A stretch of DNA of 8,544 nucleotides from CAYPZU01 sp964415395 (GTDB lineage Bacteria > Chlamydiota > Chlamydiia > Chlamydiales > SM23-39). Every line of letters begins with the position of its first letter. Positions within the stretch are counted from its first letter, which is position 1. This document shows positions 1 through 4,801 of the stretch, in pieces. Made by a program: the position numbers and the translations under genes. Location of the stretch: assembly GCA_964415395.1 (NCBI GenBank), contig CAYPZU010000078.1, positions 1 through 8,544 on the forward strand. The letters are read 5' to 3'. Under the pieces are notes generated by a model. The model worked only from the letters and a program-made list of their open reading frames with translations. It did not search any database and had not been told where the DNA came from.

Positions 1-95
1 GGTCACACATCGGCCGGCGCCTCACTGGCGGCCTCCCGCAGTGGTACAAGGATCGCCTATTGGCCGACGCTTTCACTTCCCAGGAGACAACCTAA
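1..95 (+). CDS. C-terminal end of an unknown protein (5' truncated)
   Basis: An open frame read from base 3 enters from the left edge and ends in TAA at 93-95. It gives about 30 residues that include GRRLTGGLPQWYKDRLL and end in SQETT. The stop overlaps the ATG of the next gene as TAATG, the arrangement expected of a translationally coupled upstream neighbour, and the composition looks protein-like. The GGAGA at 83-87 inside this tail serves as the ribosome binding site of the next gene. Too little is present to name a family. It is most likely the previous member of the same plus-strand operon. Confidence 0.55.
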   Translation, partial: SHIGRRLTGGLPQWYKDRLLADAFTSQETT

Positions 96-259
96 TGTCC
101 ATCATCCCGACCGACAACGAATTCAAGATCGTCCTCACCATCCTGGCGACGCTGGGCGTGGTGGCGGTGTTCGCCACGGCGGACCCGCTGCTGCGGGCCG
201 CGTTCGCGCTGGCGATTGTGACGGGGGGATACCTGCTTTTCCAAAGGGGGAAGCGGTGA
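95..259 (+). CDS. Small protein with two membrane helices
   Basis: A 54-residue protein starting at the ATG that overlaps the upstream stop (TAATG), with GGAGA about 8 bases before it. Two hydrophobic stretches, about residues 10-28 (KIVLTILATLGVVAVFATA) and 31-48 (PLLRAAFALAIVTGGYLLF), are separated by a short Asp-Pro turn, and the tail QRGKR is basic. This predicts a helical hairpin in the inner membrane with a cytoplasmic C-terminus. Two-helix proteins of this size are common in phage lysis and host-takeover regions. No catalytic motif is visible and no lysis enzyme is nearby, so calling it a holin would be speculation. The stop overlaps the next start as TGATG. An earlier start at 41 has no good ribosome binding site. 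Confidence 0.75.
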   Translation: MSIIPTDNEFKIVLTILATLGVVAVFATADPLLRAAFALAIVTGGYLLFQRGKR

Positions 260-459
260 TGTTCGGACTCGCCACGCGGAAAGAGGTGGCCGACCTCCAG
301 CAGCAACTCCGGCATATCCGCCGCCTGGCTGACGAGCGGTGGCAGGTCGCACAGGAACGCCACGACGCGGTGATCGAGCTCATCGCGCAGATCGCGGAGT
401 GCGGGTGCAACAGCAAGCCGGGCAAGGCGGAGCCCAAGCCGCGGAAGAAGGCGAAATGA
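259..459 (+). CDS. Small coiled-coil protein with lysine-rich tail
   Basis: A 66-residue protein beginning at the ATG of a TGATG overlap. A GTG three bases earlier is an alternative start. AGGGGG at 245-250 is the ribosome binding site. Residues about 6-47 form one strongly helical, charged segment (RKEVADLQQQLRHIRRLADE and onward) with leucine and isoleucine at heptad-like spacing, so a coiled coil is likely. A Cys-Gly-Cys follows at 48-50, then a Lys/Pro-rich tail ending KPRKKAK. It sits between two small membrane-protein genes. Rz-type spanins also combine a helical domain with small membrane partners, but no membrane anchor or lipobox is visible here. Function unknown. Confidence 0.72.
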   Translation: MFGLATRKEVADLQQQLRHIRRLADERWQVAQERHDAVIELIAQIAECGCNSKPGKAEPKPRKKAK

Positions 460-462
460 ACC
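447..462 (+). repeat. 16-base repeat at a gene junction (second copy 632-647)
   Basis: GAAGGCGAAATGAACC occurs at 447-462 and again at 632-647. Each copy covers the ribosome binding site, the ATGA stop/start overlap and the first codons of the following gene. It also gives both upstream proteins the same Lys-Ala-Lys ending. It may reflect duplication of a translation-coupling cassette. Confidence 0.8.
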
Positions 463-644
463 TCGAACTCTGGCTCTATCTGGCCGGGGCCTTCGCGATA
501 CTGGCGTATTCGGCCTACATCGACACGGACGATCCGTTGGTATCCATCTTTTTCGCCGTCATCTGGCCAGTCGCGCTCGCGGTTTTCGTACCCGTTTTCT
601 GCGGGTTTGCGGTGCGGCGGCTTACCAAAGGGAAGGCGAAATGA
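456..644 (+). CDS. Second small protein with two membrane helices
   Basis: A 62-residue protein whose ATG overlaps the upstream TGA as ATGA, preceded by GAAGGCGAA. It begins MNLELWLYLAGAFAILAYSA, a hydrophobic helix at about residues 3-21. An acidic loop (IDTDDP) follows, then a second helix at about 29-53 rich in Phe, Ile and Val, and a basic tail ending RRLTKGKAK. By the positive-inside rule both ends face the cytoplasm, with the acidic loop outside. It does not resemble the first membrane protein in sequence, although gene size, topology and position are alike. Function unknown. The next gene overlaps it by four bases. Confidence 0.75.
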   Translation: MNLELWLYLAGAFAILAYSAYIDTDDPLVSIFFAVIWPVALAVFVPVFCGFAVRRLTKGKAK

Positions 645-976
645 ACCCCGATGGGTGGGTGGACGGCGAGCCGCCGATGAGTAAGGACGAGCAGAACCTG
701 CAACGGTTCCTCGATGACCTGGCACGCAAGACCGCGGACCTCGTGGAACAGTCCGAGGAGATGCGGCGGAAGTGGAAGGACGCGCTGGCCGACAAGGCGG
801 CGTGGTCCGCCCTGCCCAAGTCCAACGCGATGCCGTCCCGGTGTCCGGCCTGCCAAGGGCAGGGGCGCGTGACCGATCTCTACATCGTGACCGGCGGCAC
901 CCTCAACACCCCCTGTCCGTGGTGCGAGGGCTCCGGGGCCGTGGTGATCGTCCGGGAACGGCGGGGGGTGGAATGA
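641..976 (+). CDS. Helical protein with a DnaJ-type zinc centre
   Basis: A 111-residue protein whose ATG overlaps the upstream stop (ATGA), with AAGGCGAA before it. Residues about 14-55 are a charged helix. Two CxxCxGxG motifs follow: C68-P-A-C71-Q-G-Q-G and C92-P-W-C95-E-G-S-G. In DnaJ four such repeats bind two zinc ions, so this protein has material for one zinc site. No J-domain HPD motif or chaperone C-terminal domain is present, so it is not a DnaJ. Isolated centres of this type occur in many small phage proteins of unknown role, where they may mediate protein or nucleic-acid contacts. An in-frame ATG at codon 13 could be an alternative start, but the overlap favours the upstream one. 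Confidence 0.8.
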   Translation: MNPDGWVDGEPPMSKDEQNLQRFLDDLARKTADLVEQSEEMRRKWKDALADKAAWSALPKSNAMPSRCPACQGQGRVTDLYIVTGGTLNTPCPWCEGSGAVVIVRERRGVE

Positions 977-1404
977 GTTCCATCTATGCTGTGTCCCGTG
1001 GATGCTATAGCGACTACAGTATCCTCGCCGTGTTCAGCACCCGGAAGCAGGCCGAGAAGTATATGGCGTGGCAGAATGGCCCCGAGCGGGGCGAGGGCGA
1101 ATACGAATACAGCGACGAATCCGGTATTGAGGAATGGGAACTCGATATACCCTTCACGCCAACCGGCCGATACCTATACCGAGATGTCGTTGACCCATCG
1201 AAAAGTCGTTCTAAACCCTGGGGGCCGTACTGGCAACCCGGTGAAGATCCAACACGCTTGGCAGAGGTGCAGTGGCCAGGCACCTTCGACAAGGGAACCT
1301 ACGTCACCGGCTACGGACCAACCAAGGAGCACGCTAGGCGCTCCGCCGCAGAACTAGTCCGCGCTATCCGTGCCGGCACTGTCGTTAATCCGGAGGCCCC
1401 ATGA
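973..1404 (+). CDS. Unknown protein with YSDY / VFST motif (DUF7336-like)
   Basis: A 143-residue protein starting at an ATGA overlap, with GGGGGGTGG just upstream. The N-terminus (SSIYAVSRGCYSDYSILAVF, then STRKQAEKYM) carries the pattern Y-x-V-x-x-G-x-YSDY-x-I-x-x-VFST-x-x-x-A. I associate this with a family of small phage and plasmid proteins of unknown function (DUF7336-like, assigned from memory). The middle is acidic and tyrosine-rich. The C-terminal helix (TKEHARRSAAELVRAIRA) is conserved-looking. No catalytic residues can be assigned. The gene uses more A/T-ending codons than its neighbours, which may mean separate acquisition. The next gene overlaps it by four bases. Confidence 0.8.
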   Translation: MSSIYAVSRGCYSDYSILAVFSTRKQAEKYMAWQNGPERGEGEYEYSDESGIEEWELDIPFTPTGRYLYRDVVDPSKSRSKPWGPYWQPGEDPTRLAEVQWPGTFDKGTYVTGYGPTKEHARRSAAELVRAIRAGTVVNPEAP

Positions 1405-1535
1405 CCCGGACTCCGTGGACCGCCTTCATGTACCCGCACGAACGCGCCGCCCTGGCCGCGTTCCAGCGCGCCCACGACCGACGGCAGCGGGACCGGGTGA
1501 ACGACTGGTGGCGGTGGTCCACATGGCTCCCCTAA
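1401..1535 (+). CDS. Small tryptophan- and arginine-rich protein
   Basis: A 44-residue protein. The ATG overlaps the upstream stop as ATGA and has a near-ideal ribosome binding site, CGGAGG, five bases before it. It starts MTRTPWTAFMYPHERAALAA and ends NDWWRWSTWLP. The central helix is rich in Arg, Ala and His, and the C-terminal third has five tryptophan residues. No family is recognised. The basic helix plus aromatic tail could bind nucleic acid or a membrane surface, but this is inference. The strong translation signals and the 13-base overlap with the next gene support a real gene. Confidence 0.65.
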   Translation: MTRTPWTAFMYPHERAALAAFQRAHDRRQRDRVNDWWRWSTWLP

Positions 1536-1771
1536 TAGACCGGAGTGCCCCCGACTGGCAGCCCCCGACCGAGCTCCGTTGCATTGGCGGGCCGGCGGAT
1601 GGGAAATGGTTCGCGGTGCCGCCGGCGGGCTATACGCGCACTGAAATGCGCGGCGGTGCGGTGTGGCTGTATGCCGGCCCCTATGGGCACCTCAATTGGA
1701 TACCCACAGACCCGGTGCGGCTCCCCCGCTCCGCCCTCCCCTGCGAAAGCGGGCCAGAGCCGAAGCCCTAG
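1523..1771 (+). CDS. Unknown protein with CIGGPADGKW motif
   Basis: An 82-residue protein beginning inside the end of the previous gene (13-base overlap), with GGTGG upstream. The core at residues 18-29, LRCIGGPADGKW, followed by a beta-rich stretch (FAVPPAGY, VWLYAG), is typical of a widespread group of small phage and prophage proteins of unknown function. The tail is proline-rich and may be disordered. An upstream in-frame start at 1370 is possible but would overlap the 44-residue gene completely, so the 1523 ATG is preferred. It is the last gene of the plus-strand operon: only 26 bases separate it from the convergent minus-strand operon, and I see no strong terminator there. Confidence 0.75.
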   Translation: MAPLIDRSAPDWQPPTELRCIGGPADGKWFAVPPAGYTRTEMRGGAVWLYAGPYGHLNWIPTDPVRLPRSALPCESGPEPKP

Positions 1772-1797
1772 CCCGCCCGTATTGTGTTCGGCTCCCC

Positions 1798-2112
1798 CTA
1801 GCCCCCTTCCACCACTCCCCGCTCGACCACAAACGGGGCGCCCTCCGATGCCTCCCCGCCCGGGATCGTCGTTCCTGGGGCATCCTGGGGCGTTTGGGGC
1901 GTGAAATACGTCACCTCGTCCCCGATCCGGCCCCCGTTGTCAGCCAATGCCGCCTCGATGGCAATTTGTGCCTTGACCCGCGGCACCGCCTTCCCGGCGC
2001 ACCAGCGGCTCACCTGGCTGGCCCCCCGGTGGCCCAAGGCCCGCGCCAGCGCGTTGCGGGAGAGGCCCAACGCGGCAAGGCGGCCCGTAAGATAAGTTCC
2101 GTAATCGGTCAT
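1798..2112 (-). CDS. XRE-type helix-turn-helix protein
   Basis: A 104-residue protein, distal gene of the leftward operon. Its ATG overlaps the upstream stop (ATGA), with GAGGGA as ribosome binding site. Residues about 8-55 look like a Cro/C1-type DNA-binding domain: helix 2 LSRNALARALGH, then helix 3 ASQVSRWCAGKAVPR, the usual 'QVSRWxxGKxxP' recognition-helix pattern. Residues 60-104 are low-complexity, rich in Gly, Pro, Thr and Glu, with no recognisable oligomerisation domain. XRE proteins repress or activate phage and plasmid promoters, so this one could act on the operator clusters at 5387-5534 or 6977-7279. That link is inference. Being last in the operon is unusual for a master repressor. 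Confidence 0.85.
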   Translation of the reverse strand: MTDYGTYLTGRLAALGLSRNALARALGHRGASQVSRWCAGKAVPRVKAQIAIEAALADNGGRIGDEVTYFTPQTPQDAPGTTIPGGEASEGAPFVVERGVVEGG

Positions 2113-2369
2113 GATCCCTCGACCTCCACCGCGAGGCGGTAAAACACATCGGACGGGTTTCGGGGCTTATCCTGTAGATACGTTACCTCGCACCAGTCGT
2201 TGAGCCAGTACGGCTTGCCGTCCTCGTCGTGCCAGAGGCGGTCGAGCCCGAGTAATTCCGTAGCAATGTTCGTCCAGGCCGCATCGGCCGCCTCCCGCGT
2301 TGCAAATACTCGCGTCTTATTGGGTATCGTTCCCCATTGGGACGATTGAATAATATAGACGGTTGTCAT
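2109..2369 (-). CDS. Unknown 86-residue protein
   Basis: The start ATG follows GGGGG at about seven bases, and the stop overlaps the start of the helix-turn-helix gene. The N-terminus (MTTVYIIQSSQWGTIPNKTR, then VFATREAADAAW) gives a beta strand followed by VFATR-x-x-A-x-x-A. This recalls the VFSTRKQAEKY stretch of the 143-residue protein at 973-1404, so both may share a small alpha/beta fold. The rest is acidic and aromatic (YWLNDWCEVTYL). No active-site motif is visible. It is separated by 13 bases from the upstream membrane-peptide gene and is probably in the same transcript. Role unknown. Confidence 0.75.
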   Translation of the reverse strand: MTTVYIIQSSQWGTIPNKTRVFATREAADAAWTNIATELLGLDRLWHDEDGKPYWLNDWCEVTYLQDKPRNPSDVFYRLAVEVEGS

Positions 2370-2382
2370 ACAACCCCCTCCG

Positions 2383-2478
2383 TTAGTAGTCCCGATCCCC
2401 GAGCAGGGCGGCCAGGAGGACGCCCATAACCTCGAAGATGATGAGTGCTAGCACGATGGCGACGATTAGACGGAGCAT
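2383..2478 (-). CDS. 31-residue single-helix membrane peptide, copy A
   Basis: A very short gene encoding 31 residues, beginning MLRLIVAIVLALIIFEVMGV and ending GDRDY. Residues 2-26 form one hydrophobic helix interrupted by a single Glu, and the tail is acidic. A GGGAGGG ribosome binding site lies ten bases before the ATG. It starts inside the last 13 bases of the DUF7666-like gene. Copies B (3335-3430) and C (4287-4382) are paralogues. Three copies with silent differences in C, plus a strong ribosome binding site, argue for real translation. Proteins of this form often modulate larger membrane complexes, but no partner is evident. The frame stays open upstream through the repeat array; that extension is rejected. 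Confidence 0.7.
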   Translation of the reverse strand: MLRLIVAIVLALIIFEVMGVLLAALLGDRDY

Positions 2479-3230
2479 GGCGGTTGCCCTCCCTTGAGGC
2501 AATAGAGGAACCGCGATTCCTGCCAAGCCCCCGCCGCGTCCCTCGCCGCGTCCCCCGCCGCGTCCCCCGCCGCGTCCCACGCCGCGGCGCACGCCGCGGC
2601 CCCCGCCGCGGCCCCCGCCGCGGCCCTCGCCGCGGCCCTCGCCGCGGCCCTCGCCGCGTCCCTCGCCGCGGCCCCCGCCGCGTCCCACGCCGCGGCCCTC
2701 GCCGCGGCCCTCGCCGCGGCCCTCGCCGCGTCCCCCGCCGCGTCCCACGCCGCGGCCCACGCCGCGTCCCACGCCGCGGCCCACGCCGCGGCTAATTCTT
2801 TCTGCGTGGCGTTCCCGTCCGCAAACCGCCGCGCCACCCGCACCGCTTCGGCTGAACGCGGGTCCGTCGTCAGATGTAGCACCCGCTCCGCGCAATCGCA
2901 CGCGAAATGCCGGGCGATACGGTCATCCCAGGCGGTCGGGTGGAGGAGCCGGGCGGTGCGAACGACGTATTTATTCCCCGCGTCCACAATCTCCGCGCCC
3001 CATTGCGCCACCCAGATGCGCGGCCCCATCCACTCGGTGAGCACCTGCCGCGCCGTGGCCAGATGAATCCCGTTATCACACGGCACCAGCGGCCCGGTCA
3101 CAGTCACCGCCGCGCCCGGCGTCCACGATCCGTCCGGGTTCTCCGTCGGGAGCGGCCATTGCAGCGACCCGCCGTGGCAGCTCCGGCCGTCGGCGGACAG
3201 CACCTTATACAACGTGGTGGGGGGTTTCAT
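2466..3230 (-). CDS. DUF7666-like protein with alanine-rich tetrapeptide array, copy 1
   Basis: A 254-residue protein starting MKPPTTLYKVLSADGRSCHG. The ATG overlaps the preceding 30-residue gene as ATGA. Residues 1-~135 resemble the N-terminal domain of phage and bacterial proteins I know as DUF7666-like (from memory): YKVLSADGRSCHGG, WPLP...GSWTPG, LVPCDNGIHL, WVAQWGAEIVDAGNK, then an RLL-WDDR-FACDCAERVL helix. Residues about 147-234 are some 22 tetrads of the form (A/D)-A-A-(W/R/G/C), likely one long alanine-rich helix. The end is CLKGGQPPCSV. Function of the family is unknown. The stop falls 13 bases inside membrane-peptide gene A. An identical copy follows 952 bases to the right. Confidence 0.85.
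   Translation of the reverse strand: MKPPTTLYKVLSADGRSCHGGSLQWPLPTENPDGSWTPGAAVTVTGPLVPCDNGIHLATARQVLTEWMGPRIWVAQWGAEIVDAGNKYVVRTARLLHPTAWDDRIARHFACDCAERVLHLTTDPRSAEAVRVARRFADGNATQKELAAAWAAAWDAAWAAAWDAAGDAARAAARAAARAAAWDAAGAAARDAARAAARAAARAAAGAAAGAAACAAAWDAAGDAAGDAARDAAGAWQESRFLYCLKGGQPPCSV
2533..2784. repeat. 12-base minisatellite, 21 units (copy 1)
   Basis: Twenty-one consecutive 12-base units, each beginning GCCGCG on the plus strand with consensus GCCGCGKCCCHC, plus a degenerate unit at 2785. Variation is almost confined to positions 7 and 11. Position 7 switches Asp (GAC) and Ala (GCC) on the minus strand. Position 11 switches Trp, Arg and Gly. One unit (2581) has GCGC and encodes Cys. 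All variants keep the reading frame, so the array acts as an in-frame length- and sequence-variable helix in the DUF7666-like protein. Confidence 0.95.
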
Positions 3231-3319
3231 GGCATTACCTCGACGGGCTCGTCATCGCGGTACGCCTCCGCGATTTCCCGCCAGTTCACGTCCGACAGCG
3301 CCGCCCCGTAGTCCGTCAT
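3227..3319 (-). CDS. 30-residue microprotein before the DUF7666-like gene, copy 1
   Basis: Encodes MTDYGAALSDVNWREIAEAY followed by RDDEPVEVMP. GGGGAGG lies about four bases before the ATG, one of the best ribosome binding sites in the window, and the stop overlaps the ATG of the DUF7666-like gene as ATGA. The product is acidic and probably one amphipathic helix. It may be a real partner peptide or mainly a device that feeds ribosomes to the downstream gene. It begins with the same five residues (MTDYG) as the helix-turn-helix protein, possibly by chance. An identical copy lies at 4179-4271. Confidence 0.6.
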   Translation of the reverse strand: MTDYGAALSDVNWREIAEAYRDDEPVEVMP

Positions 3320-3334
3320 GTCCTCCCCTTTCGG

Positions 3335-3430
3335 TTAGATGTCCCGATCCCCGAGCAGGGCGGCCAGGAGGACGCCCATAACCTCGAAGATGATGAGTGC
3401 TAGCACGATGGCGACGATTAGACGGAGCAT
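3335..3430 (-). CDS. 31-residue membrane peptide, copy B (chimeric)
   Basis: Same as copy A for residues 1-30, but the last residue is Ile (GDRDI) as in copy C. The gene body matches copy A to the base, while its last codon, stop and 3' flank match copy C. This makes it a junction gene formed by the duplication. It starts in the last 13 bases of DUF7666-like copy 2, with GGGAGGG ten bases upstream. One hydrophobic helix spans residues 2-26. If the duplication is an assembly artefact, this gene does not exist as a separate copy. Confidence 0.6.
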   Translation of the reverse strand: MLRLIVAIVLALIIFEVMGVLLAALLGDRDI

Positions 3431-4182
3431 GGCGGTTGCCCTCCCTTGAGGCAATAGAGGAACCGCGATTCCTGCCAAGCCCCCGCCGCGTCCCTCGCCG
3501 CGTCCCCCGCCGCGTCCCCCGCCGCGTCCCACGCCGCGGCGCACGCCGCGGCCCCCGCCGCGGCCCCCGCCGCGGCCCTCGCCGCGGCCCTCGCCGCGGC
3601 CCTCGCCGCGTCCCTCGCCGCGGCCCCCGCCGCGTCCCACGCCGCGGCCCTCGCCGCGGCCCTCGCCGCGGCCCTCGCCGCGTCCCCCGCCGCGTCCCAC
3701 GCCGCGGCCCACGCCGCGTCCCACGCCGCGGCCCACGCCGCGGCTAATTCTTTCTGCGTGGCGTTCCCGTCCGCAAACCGCCGCGCCACCCGCACCGCTT
3801 CGGCTGAACGCGGGTCCGTCGTCAGATGTAGCACCCGCTCCGCGCAATCGCACGCGAAATGCCGGGCGATACGGTCATCCCAGGCGGTCGGGTGGAGGAG
3901 CCGGGCGGTGCGAACGACGTATTTATTCCCCGCGTCCACAATCTCCGCGCCCCATTGCGCCACCCAGATGCGCGGCCCCATCCACTCGGTGAGCACCTGC
4001 CGCGCCGTGGCCAGATGAATCCCGTTATCACACGGCACCAGCGGCCCGGTCACAGTCACCGCCGCGCCCGGCGTCCACGATCCGTCCGGGTTCTCCGTCG
4101 GGAGCGGCCATTGCAGCGACCCGCCGTGGCAGCTCCGGCCGTCGGCGGACAGCACCTTATACAACGTGGTGGGGGGTTTCAT
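3418..4182 (-). CDS. DUF7666-like protein with alanine-rich tetrapeptide array, copy 2
   Basis: Identical in all 254 residues to the protein at 2466-3230, including every unit of the repeat array. N-terminal DUF7666-like domain at about 1-135, alanine-rich tetrads at about 147-234, short tail ending PPCSV. The start overlaps the 30-residue gene at 4179-4271 (ATGA) and the end overlaps membrane-peptide gene B. A minisatellite would be expected to drift, so full identity means either a very recent duplication or a duplicated assembly path. Two copies would double gene dosage. I see no divergence that would suggest a new role. Confidence 0.75.
   Translation of the reverse strand: MKPPTTLYKVLSADGRSCHGGSLQWPLPTENPDGSWTPGAAVTVTGPLVPCDNGIHLATARQVLTEWMGPRIWVAQWGAEIVDAGNKYVVRTARLLHPTAWDDRIARHFACDCAERVLHLTTDPRSAEAVRVARRFADGNATQKELAAAWAAAWDAAWAAAWDAAGDAARAAARAAARAAAWDAAGAAARDAARAAARAAARAAAGAAAGAAACAAAWDAAGDAAGDAARDAAGAWQESRFLYCLKGGQPPCSV
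3485..3736. repeat. 12-base minisatellite, 21 units (copy 2)
   Basis: Same 21 units in the same order as at 2533-2784, shifted by 952 bases. No unit has been gained, lost or changed between the arrays, which bounds the age of the duplication if it is real. Confidence 0.9.
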
Positions 4183-4271
4183 GGCATTACCTCGACGGGC
4201 TCGTCATCGCGGTACGCCTCCGCGATTTCCCGCCAGTTCACGTCCGACAGCGCCGCCCCGTAGTCCGTCAT
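4179..4271 (-). CDS. 30-residue microprotein, copy 2
   Basis: Identical to the microprotein at 3227-3319: acidic, probably helical, GGGGAGG ribosome binding site, ATGA overlap with the DUF7666-like gene. In this copy the gene upstream is membrane-peptide C, which ends 15 bases before this start, so this is the likely original gene order: peptide C, microprotein, DUF7666-like, peptide A. No family recognised. Confidence 0.6.
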   Translation of the reverse strand: MTDYGAALSDVNWREIAEAYRDDEPVEVMP

Positions 4272-4286
4272 GTCCTCCCCTTTCGG

Positions 4287-4382
4287 TTAGATGTCCCGAT
4301 CCCCGAGCAGGGCGGCCAGGAGGACGCCCAGCATTTCAAACACGATAAGCGCCAGCACGATAGCCACGATGAGTTTTAGCAT
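4287..4382 (-). CDS. 31-residue membrane peptide, copy C (diverged paralogue)
   Basis: Encodes a protein starting MLKLIVAIVLALIVFEMLGV and ending GDRDI. It differs from copy A in a few residues and at many silent positions over the first 54 bases, yet the next 38 bases (4293-4330) are identical to copies A and B. That pattern suggests purifying selection on the peptide plus a recent recombination or conversion tract at the 3' end. The start lies two bases after the stop of the 138-residue gene. The ribosome binding site is weak (GAAAGCG), so translation may depend on coupling. One membrane helix at residues 2-26. Confidence 0.65.
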   Translation of the reverse strand: MLKLIVAIVLALIVFEMLGVLLAALLGDRDI

Positions 4383-4384
4383 GG

Positions 4385-4801
4385 CTAGGCGCTTTCGAGA
4401 ATCGCCACCATAATGGCGTTGTATGCTGACCCCAAGAAATGTCGCAAGTCCTCCACCTGCTTCCCTACCGCATGAAACGCCCGCTCTGCCGAACGAGAGT
4501 CAGGGTCCATGCCGTACTCTTGCGCCCAATCCTCGAATCCACTGGCCGCGTCATAACCGCCTGCATCGAGCGCAAGGGATTCCATCACTTCAGTCGCCGT
4601 AGGTGGCTCGCCATGATGGCCACTTCCCTTGCTAAATACTATCTCCATAGATCTTCCCTGAAACACGAGGGCACAACTCCAGTGATCCATATCGTCGCTC
4701 TTGTCCATTGCCGGATTACAGCTTGTCCGTTTCGAGTGCATCCTGATAGGATGGCCGAGCACCACGTATTCCGTTGATGTAATGTCCGCCGTCGTCGTCA
4801 T
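4385..4801 (-). CDS. Unknown 138-residue protein of phage type (FEDWA / DSRxAE)
   Basis: Start chosen at MTTTADITSTEYVVLGHPIR because it has GGGGGA upstream and overlaps the previous stop by four bases; a frame open back to 4876 would overlap that gene much more. Conserved-looking motifs are FSKGSGH (56-62), PPTATEV (67-72), FEDWA (89-93), a Gly-Met-Asp-Pro turn, DSRSAE (101-106) and HFLG (121-124). I recall this layout from many phage and prophage proteins annotated only as hypothetical: a beta-rich N-terminal half (DHWSCALVFQGRSMEIVF) and a helical C-terminal half. No enzymatic motif can be defended. The gene is less GC-biased at third positions than its neighbours. Confidence 0.8.
   Translation of the reverse strand: MTTTADITSTEYVVLGHPIRMHSKRTSCNPAMDKSDDMDHWSCALVFQGRSMEIVFSKGSGHHGEPPTATEVMESLALDAGGYDAASGFEDWAQEYGMDPDSRSAERAFHAVGKQVEDLRHFLGSAYNAIMVAILESA

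Larger units (their letters stand above)
2389..4330. repeat. Tandem duplication, 952-base period
   Basis: Bases 2389-3378 and 3341-4330 appear identical (990 bases at offset 952): proteins in several frames of both copies match residue for residue, and sampled nucleotides agree. The copies share a 38-base segment, also present at 4293-4330 in membrane-peptide gene C. Left of 2389 the match breaks (TAGTAGT against TAGATGT), and right of 3378/4330 it breaks again. The middle membrane gene therefore has its 3' end from type C and its 5' part from type A. This is the product expected of unequal recombination at the 38-base homology, or of an assembler traversing the loop twice. Confidence 0.9.

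Noticed and set aside
135..725. Minus-strand ORF of 196 codons
   Set aside because: Arg/Pro/Ser-rich shadow of four overlapping plus-strand genes that have ribosome binding sites and coupled starts.
1750..1800. Bidirectional terminator between the convergent operons
   Set aside because: Only five-base arms (CGGGC/GCCCG) with a 16-base loop and no T-tract. Too weak to list.
2533..2784. CRISPR-like array
   Set aside because: Units are 12 bases with no unique spacers and preserve a reading frame, so this is a coding minisatellite.
2445..2795. Plus-strand ORF of 116 codons with Pro-Arg-Arg repeats
   Set aside because: A shadow of the minisatellite on the other strand, with no family, no context and antisense to a better-supported gene.
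2383..2901. Minus-strand ORF of 172 codons with Gly-Arg repeats running into membrane peptide A (and its twin at 3335-3853)
   Set aside because: The 12-base array is open in several frames because it contains no stops. The DUF7666-like frame has family resemblance and coupled translation, whereas this one has neither, and the peptide has its own ribosome binding site.
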